A DNA stretch of 9,397 nt from an uncultured Lysobacter sp. GTDB taxonomy: Bacteria > Pseudomonadota > Gammaproteobacteria > Xanthomonadales > Xanthomonadaceae. The notes below the pieces were generated by a model, which saw only the letters and a list, made by a program, of their open reading frames with translations, had not been told where the DNA came from and made no database searches. Location of the stretch: assembly GCA_943913335.1 (NCBI GenBank), contig CALTXS010000019.1, forward strand, positions 1 to 9,397. The letters run 5' to 3'. Both the position numbers and the translations under genes were made by a program. The stretch's first letter is position 1; every line of letters begins with the position of its first letter. Shown here one piece after another: positions 5,309 to 9,397 of the stretch.

Positions 5309-7696
5309 CTAGACCCGCGGCGGATCGGTCTCCCGTTCGAAGTGTCGGTGTCGGGCAAGTGCTTTGATAAACAGGCTAAACGCATCGGCCTTAGGTTCGC
5401 TAAGGAGTAGCAAGCCGGGGTCGGCCTCATCGCGGAGAATACCGGCGCCCTCCACGAACGTGACTGAGTCACCTATGGCAAGAATGGTTTTAAGGTGACG
5501 GAACTGATCTTTCACAAACTCAGCAGCCCGTCCGTCCCGAGTCCAAGCCTTGGCTGTGCCTTCGCCATCGGGAATGATCACACCATCAAACAGAACCGAT
5601 GGCTCGTTTTCAAACGAAGCGTCGGCTTCTATCTGGCTCCCATCCTTAGCAGTGAACAGACCGACGCGCGGCCCAACCAGCCGTCCGACTGCGCCCACCT
5701 TCGAAAGTGCGTCCCCGGCCTTTGCTACCAGGTTGCCGTCGACTCCGTCGCCGACGAAAATCGCAACCTTTCTGGACGCAGGCCCCGTTACTCCGGGGCG
5801 TGCGAACATGGAAAGCGGCGCCGATTTGTCAACTTCCGGCTTAGGGGCTTCCGGTAACGCGCGCGGCATCGGATCCGGCATGGGCATACCCAGTCCTTCG
5901 GCAACTTGCGCGGCCAGATCGTCCGAAACATTGCGAAGCATCGACACGACCCTGCGACGGATCGCCGGCACGGTCAGTTTGGAAAGCTCAAACCGGAAGG
6001 CTGCTGCGATGTGCGCCTTCTCCACCGGTGATTGGCTGTTGTAGAACATCGCAGCCTGGTTGTAATGTTCGGCAAATTTTTCGGGCTTACCACGCACTTC
6101 GTCCTGTTGCACAGGCTCGGGGAACGATACATATCCGGCGGCACCGGCCTGGAACGGACAGCCACCTCCGAGGGAGTTCGGTTCGTAAGATACCCTGCCA
6201 CGATGAATAGCCTGCCTATGAAGGCCGTCGCGCTGATTGTTGTGAACAGGAGCGATCGGCGCGTTGATCGGAATCTCATGAAAGTTGGGCCCACCCAAGC
6301 GTGTGAGCTGGGTATCGACATAGGAGTGAATGCGACCGGCAAGCAACGGATCGTTACTGAAGTCGATACCGGGAATCACGTGCGCCGTACAGAAGGCGAC
6401 CTGCTCGGTTTCAGCAAAGAAGTTGTCGGGGTTGCGATTTAAAACCATACGGCCTAACGGAGTCACAGGTACCAGCTCTTCGGGTATCAGCTTAGTCGGA
6501 TCGAGGACATCGAAGGAAAACTGCTCGGCCTCCGCCTCTGTGAACACCTGAACTCCGAGTTCCCATTCCGGAAAGGCCCCGGACTCAATCGCCTCCCACA
6601 GGTCACGTCGATGGAAGTCCGGATCACAGCCGGAGATCTTGACCGCCTCATCCCATACAAGTGCATGCGTGCCTTGCAGCGGCTTCCAGTGAAATTTGAC
6701 GAAGCGCGATTCGTGGCGCGCGTTCACAAATCGGAAGGTATGCACACCGAAGCCTTCCATCATCCGGTAACTACGGGGGATCGCGCGGTCTGACATCAGC
6801 CACATCAGCATGTGGGTTGACTCCGGCATCAGCGATACAAAGTCCCAGAACGTGTCGTGAGCGGATGCCGCTTGCGGCATCTGATGATGCGGTTCCGGCT
6901 TCACGGCGTGAACCAAATCGGGGAATTTCATGGCGTCCTGAATAAAGAACACCGGCATGTTGTTGCCCACCAGGTCCCAATTGCCCTCATCGGTGTAGAA
7001 CTTGACCGCGAACCCGCGTGCGTCCCGCGCGGTGTCTTTGCTACCGCGCTCGCCAGCGACAGTGGAAAAGCGTACAAAGACCGGAGTGATTTTACCCGCT
7101 TCCCGGAAAGGAGCGGCGCGGGTAAGTTCCGTTTGCGGACCGTAACACTCGAAATAGCCGTGCGCCGCTGAACCACGGGCGTGCACGATGCGTTCGGGAA
7201 TTCTTTCGTGATCAAAATGCGTCAACTTCTCGCGCAAGATGAAGTCTTTTAACAACGCCGGTCCGCGGAGTCCCGCTTTTAGCGAGTGCTGGTTATCCGC
7301 TACGGGGACACCTTGATTGGTCGTCATACGCTGGCCGGCGCTGTCAACCCTTACGCGATCCAGCGAGTCGATGGTCGAATTAACACCGGGAGTTGCCTGC
7401 GAGCCCAACTTTGCTGACCGTGACGACTCAGCAACGGTACTCGCAGTAGCCAAGGGCGAAGGCGGGGTCACCTCGGTACCTTCCCACGGATCCAAGCACG
7501 CTTCGTGGCCGTATTCGCCTGCCTTCATTTCGTTAAACGGCATTTCCGACGCGGTGGCTTCCGTTTCGGCGGCCTGTTCTGCGAGAAGGGTTCCGGAACC
7601 CACGGGCGGGACCTTAGGCTGGACGTTAGCGGAATTGCGGGTAGCAACCCCTGCAGGTTGCTTATTGCTTTTCGATGTCTTGCGTGTAGTAGCCAT
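5309..7696 (-). CDS. katE: Large-subunit (HPII-type) catalase
   Basis: A 795-aa cytoplasmic heme catalase that converts hydrogen peroxide to water and oxygen; E. coli HPII is 753 aa. Residues 1-130 are a low-complexity N-terminal extension, longer than in HPII. The catalase core runs from about 131 to 615. H172 in [10 protein letters not shown] is the distal His (HPII His128), N245 in GNNMPVFF the catalytic Asn (Asn201), and R455/Y459 in RIHSYV the proximal pair with the heme-ligand Tyr (Arg411/Tyr415). Residue C436 sits where HPII has His392. Residues 643-780 form the DJ-1/PfpI-like C-terminal domain; its nucleophile turn reads AIGDS without Cys, as expected for the non-enzymatic domain of large catalases. 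GGAG lies just upstream of the ATG. No clear sigma-S promoter was found in the 76 bp before it. It lies downstream of the ferritin-like gene but is separated from it by a terminator. Confidence 0.97.
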   Translation of the reverse strand: MATTRKTSKSNKQPAGVATRNSANVQPKVPPVGSGTLLAEQAAETEATASEMPFNEMKAGEYGHEACLDPWEGTEVTPPSPLATASTVAESSRSAKLGSQATPGVNSTIDSLDRVRVDSAGQRMTTNQGVPVADNQHSLKAGLRGPALLKDFILREKLTHFDHERIPERIVHARGSAAHGYFECYGPQTELTRAAPFREAGKITPVFVRFSTVAGERGSKDTARDARGFAVKFYTDEGNWDLVGNNMPVFFIQDAMKFPDLVHAVKPEPHHQMPQAASAHDTFWDFVSLMPESTHMLMWLMSDRAIPRSYRMMEGFGVHTFRFVNARHESRFVKFHWKPLQGTHALVWDEAVKISGCDPDFHRRDLWEAIESGAFPEWELGVQVFTEAEAEQFSFDVLDPTKLIPEELVPVTPLGRMVLNRNPDNFFAETEQVAFCTAHVIPGIDFSNDPLLAGRIHSYVDTQLTRLGGPNFHEIPINAPIAPVHNNQRDGLHRQAIHRGRVSYEPNSLGGGCPFQAGAAGYVSFPEPVQQDEVRGKPEKFAEHYNQAAMFYNSQSPVEKAHIAAAFRFELSKLTVPAIRRRVVSMLRNVSDDLAAQVAEGLGMPMPDPMPRALPEAPKPEVDKSAPLSMFARPGVTGPASRKVAIFVGDGVDGNLVAKAGDALSKVGAVGRLVGPRVGLFTAKDGSQIEADASFENEPSVLFDGVIIPDGEGTAKAWTRDGRAAEFVKDQFRHLKTILAIGDSVTFVEGAGILRDEADPGLLLLSEPKADAFSLFIKALARHRHFERETDPPRV

Positions 7697-7743
7697 ATCA
7701 ACTCCATGGCGCAGAACGGATCAGGGAAAGAAAAATTCAATAA

Positions 7744-7767
7744 CAAGCCCGCCGGAGGGCGGGCTTG
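7744..7767 (-). terminator. Rho-independent terminator after the ferritin-like gene
   Basis: CAAGCCCGCC (7744-7753) and GGCGGGCTTG (7758-7767) form a perfect 10-bp, GC-rich stem with a 4-nt loop. Read on the minus strand it begins 5 nt after the ferritin-like stop and is followed by TTATTGAATTTTTC. It should separate most ferritin-like transcription from katE, implying that katE has its own promoter in the remaining roughly 45 bp or relies on read-through. Confidence 0.85.
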
Positions 7768-7772
7768 CGGGT

Positions 7773-8381
7773 CTACAGCATGTCTTCGCGAGCTTGCTCC
7801 GCGCGGGATGCACCGATTGCGGTCTCCACTTGCTTTACCTCTTCGGGCGGAGGCAATACCGCAGGCATTCCCAGTCGCTGAATCCACAGTTCGCGACACC
7901 AGCCCATCGTGTGATAGAGGTGATGGTCTTCGTCCTCTTCCACCTCTTCGTATGCGGCCTTCAGGACCTTTGCCACGTCATCCTTACCGGCTTCAGCAAC
8001 TTTACCGATCAACTCCCAATTGGAGTGGTCCTTGGTCTCGGCCAGAACTACACATTCACAGGCCACCAGTTCCGCATCGGCGGGATCGGCCTCGGCTCGG
8101 GCAAGCTCGATGGCCTTAACTAGGGAGGCGCCGATATGCGCACAGACTTGACGCCCCGGGCTGGTTTCCTCAGTATCCATGCCAAGCTCGGCAAAGACGT
8201 TGGTCAGGACCTGTTCGTGGTGCTTGGTATGGTCCAAATACTCCTGCCATTCCTTGCGGAGATCTTTATTAACTGCTGCGGCGATGGCTGCGGTATATAT
8301 CTTGATGCCGCCGCGCTCCGTTTCGAGAGCTTGAAGAAGAAGCTCTTTAACCGCGCCACTGTCGTAGGGTTTTTTTGCCAT
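7773..8381 (-). CDS. Ferritin-like (four-helix, putative diiron) protein
   Basis: A 202-aa, acidic, mostly helical protein with no signal peptide or membrane segment. The spacing of acidic and His residues suggests a ferritin-like four-helix bundle. Helix 1 holds E20/E22 (about 8-36), helix 2 H51, H54, H55 and E56 (about 40-66), helix 3 E109, E115 and H119 (about 86-130), and helix 4 the ExxH motif E151-D-H-H154 within a highly acidic run (about 134-169). These are candidate ligands, not proven ones. The C-terminal 30 residues are Pro/Glu-rich. It is not a recognisable bacterioferritin, Dps or manganese catalase. The start has AGGAG (8389-8393) 7 nt upstream. Its place beside katE suggests an oxidative-stress or iron-handling role, since keeping Fe2+ away from peroxide limits Fenton damage. 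That role is inference. Confidence 0.75.
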   Translation of the reverse strand: MAKKPYDSGAVKELLLQALETERGGIKIYTAAIAAAVNKDLRKEWQEYLDHTKHHEQVLTNVFAELGMDTEETSPGRQVCAHIGASLVKAIELARAEADPADAELVACECVVLAETKDHSNWELIGKVAEAGKDDVAKVLKAAYEEVEEDEDHHLYHTMGWCRELWIQRLGMPAVLPPPEEVKQVETAIGASRAEQAREDML

Positions 8382-8412
8382 GTTCCCGCTCCTGGAGTCG
8401 AATGTAAGGATG

Positions 8413-8448
8413 ATCTTTGCACAGGAAATAGCAAAATCCTGTGAAGAT
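8413..8448. repeat. Imperfect hairpin between the Mur ligase and ferritin-like genes
   Basis: CACAGGA (8420-8426) pairs with TCCTGTG (8437-8443). The stem extends through ATCTT (8413-8417) and AAGAT (8444-8448) across a 2-nt bulge, with a 10-nt loop. No T-run follows on the minus strand, where both flanking genes are read. It could be a weak terminator for the Mur ligase gene or an operator upstream of the ferritin-like gene. Confidence 0.45.
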
Positions 8449-8492
8449 TTTCAGGGATACATCGAACTGCAACCCGGAGCTTTACCTAATTT

Positions 8493-9397
8493 TTATGCTT
8501 CGCCCTCGGTGCCTTGGACGCCTTTCGCGTCGAGTAGTGCAATCACCAAGTTGCGCTCCTCTGTGGCATGGACAGGTAGCACCAGCACGTCGCCGGGCTC
8601 GGCCCATTCCAACGACTCCGTAATCAGCTGCTCGATGCTTTCGATAGCGATCACTTGATGCGCGGTCAGGCCGGCACCTAACAGCGCATCGGACAGGATG
8701 CCCATGACCGCACCCTTAGCACGCCCACGAGCGTATTCCCCGCCGAGATCCTTGATCCAGACGCGCTCCGGCATCGCCATGGCGCCAACGGTTGCCAAGT
8801 CGCGAATGTCCTCGTCGGTGCGATTGCCGGCTTGTTCCAGCAGCAATCCCATGCGACCACCATTGCCCAACTTGTGTGCAACATCCAGCAGCGACTGCAG
8901 TCCGTCGGGGTTGTGCGCGTAATCGAGCAGCACATGCACGCCGTTGATGGACCAGTACTGCAAGCGTCCGGGGTTATCTTTGCTGTCCTTGCCGAAGGTG
9001 ACCAACGCATCGGCAATACGCTCAGCATCGACACCCAACACGTGCGCAGCAAGCGCCGCAGCGGCCAAATTCTCAAGGTTGTACGGCGCCATATTGTGCA
9101 GGCCAATCGGCATCGCAATGGTTTCGCCCAGGTTCCATTCGCCGTTCTCGGTCACCAGGCGCAGACGGCCTCTTTCAATTCCGCATGCGGGCAAGCCCAA
9201 CGCACGCGCCTGCTGCAATGAGCGGGCGAACCATCCCTTCTTCATATCGGGAAACGCCTGAATACGTGCAACCATTTCTTCGTCGCCGGCATTCACCACC
9301 AGCGTTCCGTTGGGACGCAGCGACTTGCGCACCAGCAACTTGACCTCGCGCAGGTCATCGAGGCTGTGCACACCGTATTCGCCAAAGTGATCCGCAC
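8493..9397 (-). CDS. Mur ligase family protein (cyanophycin-synthetase-like), 5' end outside window
   Basis: This is the C-terminal part, about 301 residues, of an ATP-dependent amide ligase of the Mur family. The frame stays open to base 9397, with DHFGEYG just upstream of the GTG at 9371, so that GTG is internal. Visible family features are the ADH-x-GEYG stretch after the ATP-binding region, a central-domain NLENLAAAALA motif, and the C-terminal domain opening with GRLQYW and LLDYAHNPDG. A QAGNRTDEDIRDL stretch follows (in cyanophycin synthetases a P-G-D-R motif), and the protein ends with GDVLVLPVHATEER. The overall pattern is closer to the Mur-ligase half of cyanophycin synthetase (CphA) than to MurC-F. 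Whether an ATP-grasp domain precedes it, as in CphA, or it is a stand-alone ligase cannot be seen. It is the intact relative of the remnant at 3171-3363. Confidence 0.85.
   Translation of the reverse strand, partial: ADHFGEYGVHSLDDLREVKLLVRKSLRPNGTLVVNAGDEEMVARIQAFPDMKKGWFARSLQQARALGLPACGIERGRLRLVTENGEWNLGETIAMPIGLHNMAPYNLENLAAAALAAHVLGVDAERIADALVTFGKDSKDNPGRLQYWSINGVHVLLDYAHNPDGLQSLLDVAHKLGNGGRMGLLLEQAGNRTDEDIRDLATVGAMAMPERVWIKDLGGEYARGRAKGAVMGILSDALLGAGLTAHQVIAIESIEQLITESLEWAEPGDVLVLPVHATEERNLVIALLDAKGVQGTEGEA

Noticed and set aside
7317..8123. 268-aa plus-strand reading frame across katE and the ferritin-like gene
   Set aside because: It is antisense to two clearly real genes and crosses the terminator between them; its product shows no recognisable domain.
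9369..9371. GTG as start of the Mur ligase gene
   Set aside because: The frame continues to the window end with conserved DHFGEYG upstream, so the gene is cut by the window rather than starting here.

Overview
The window looks like a betaproteobacterial chromosome, most likely Burkholderiales; Oxalobacteraceae-like is a guess from the overall protein style. The clues are a CzcA/CzcD-type metal-efflux set closely resembling the Cupriavidus CzcD pattern, a large HPII-type catalase, a cyanophycin-synthetase-like Mur ligase, and a tRNA-Met 3' end of the betaproteobacterial kind. GC content is moderate.

The window appears to cross the edge of a genomic island. The left part (1-3569) reads as island. 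It holds the C-terminal half of a CzcA/CusA-type heavy-metal RND pump, then a short CDF-like cation transporter with a strong ribosome binding site, then a CzcD-like CDF transporter whose start overlaps the previous stop. All three are on the + strand and end at a rho-independent terminator. Together they would export divalent metals (Zn/Co/Cd class): the CDF proteins from cytoplasm to periplasm, the RND pump from periplasm out of the cell. After the terminator comes a decayed, minus-strand C-terminal remnant of a Mur-ligase gene, then an AT-rich stretch with an inverted repeat and a tandem 9-bp repeat. The island side ends in the 3' half of a tRNA-Met (anticodon loop to CCA) that lacks a matching 5' half. 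This is the classical scar (attR/attL) left by a tyrosine-integrase element in a tRNA gene. The missing 5' half means the element lies to the left.

The right part (3570-9397) reads as resident chromosome, with every gene on the minus strand. In transcription order it runs: 3' portion of a Mur ligase family gene (cut by the window end), a ferritin-like protein with its own terminator, the HPII-type catalase KatE, a CorA/ZntB-type metal-ion transporter, and an alkyladenine (3-methyladenine) DNA glycosylase. The theme is stress survival: peroxide removal, possible iron handling, divalent ion transport and repair of alkylated bases.

No complete new defence or biosynthetic system is visible. The observations most worth checking are the tRNA-Met attachment scar with its putative integrase arm sites, the Mur-ligase remnant (a paralog of the gene at the right end), and the translationally coupled short-CDF/CzcD pair.
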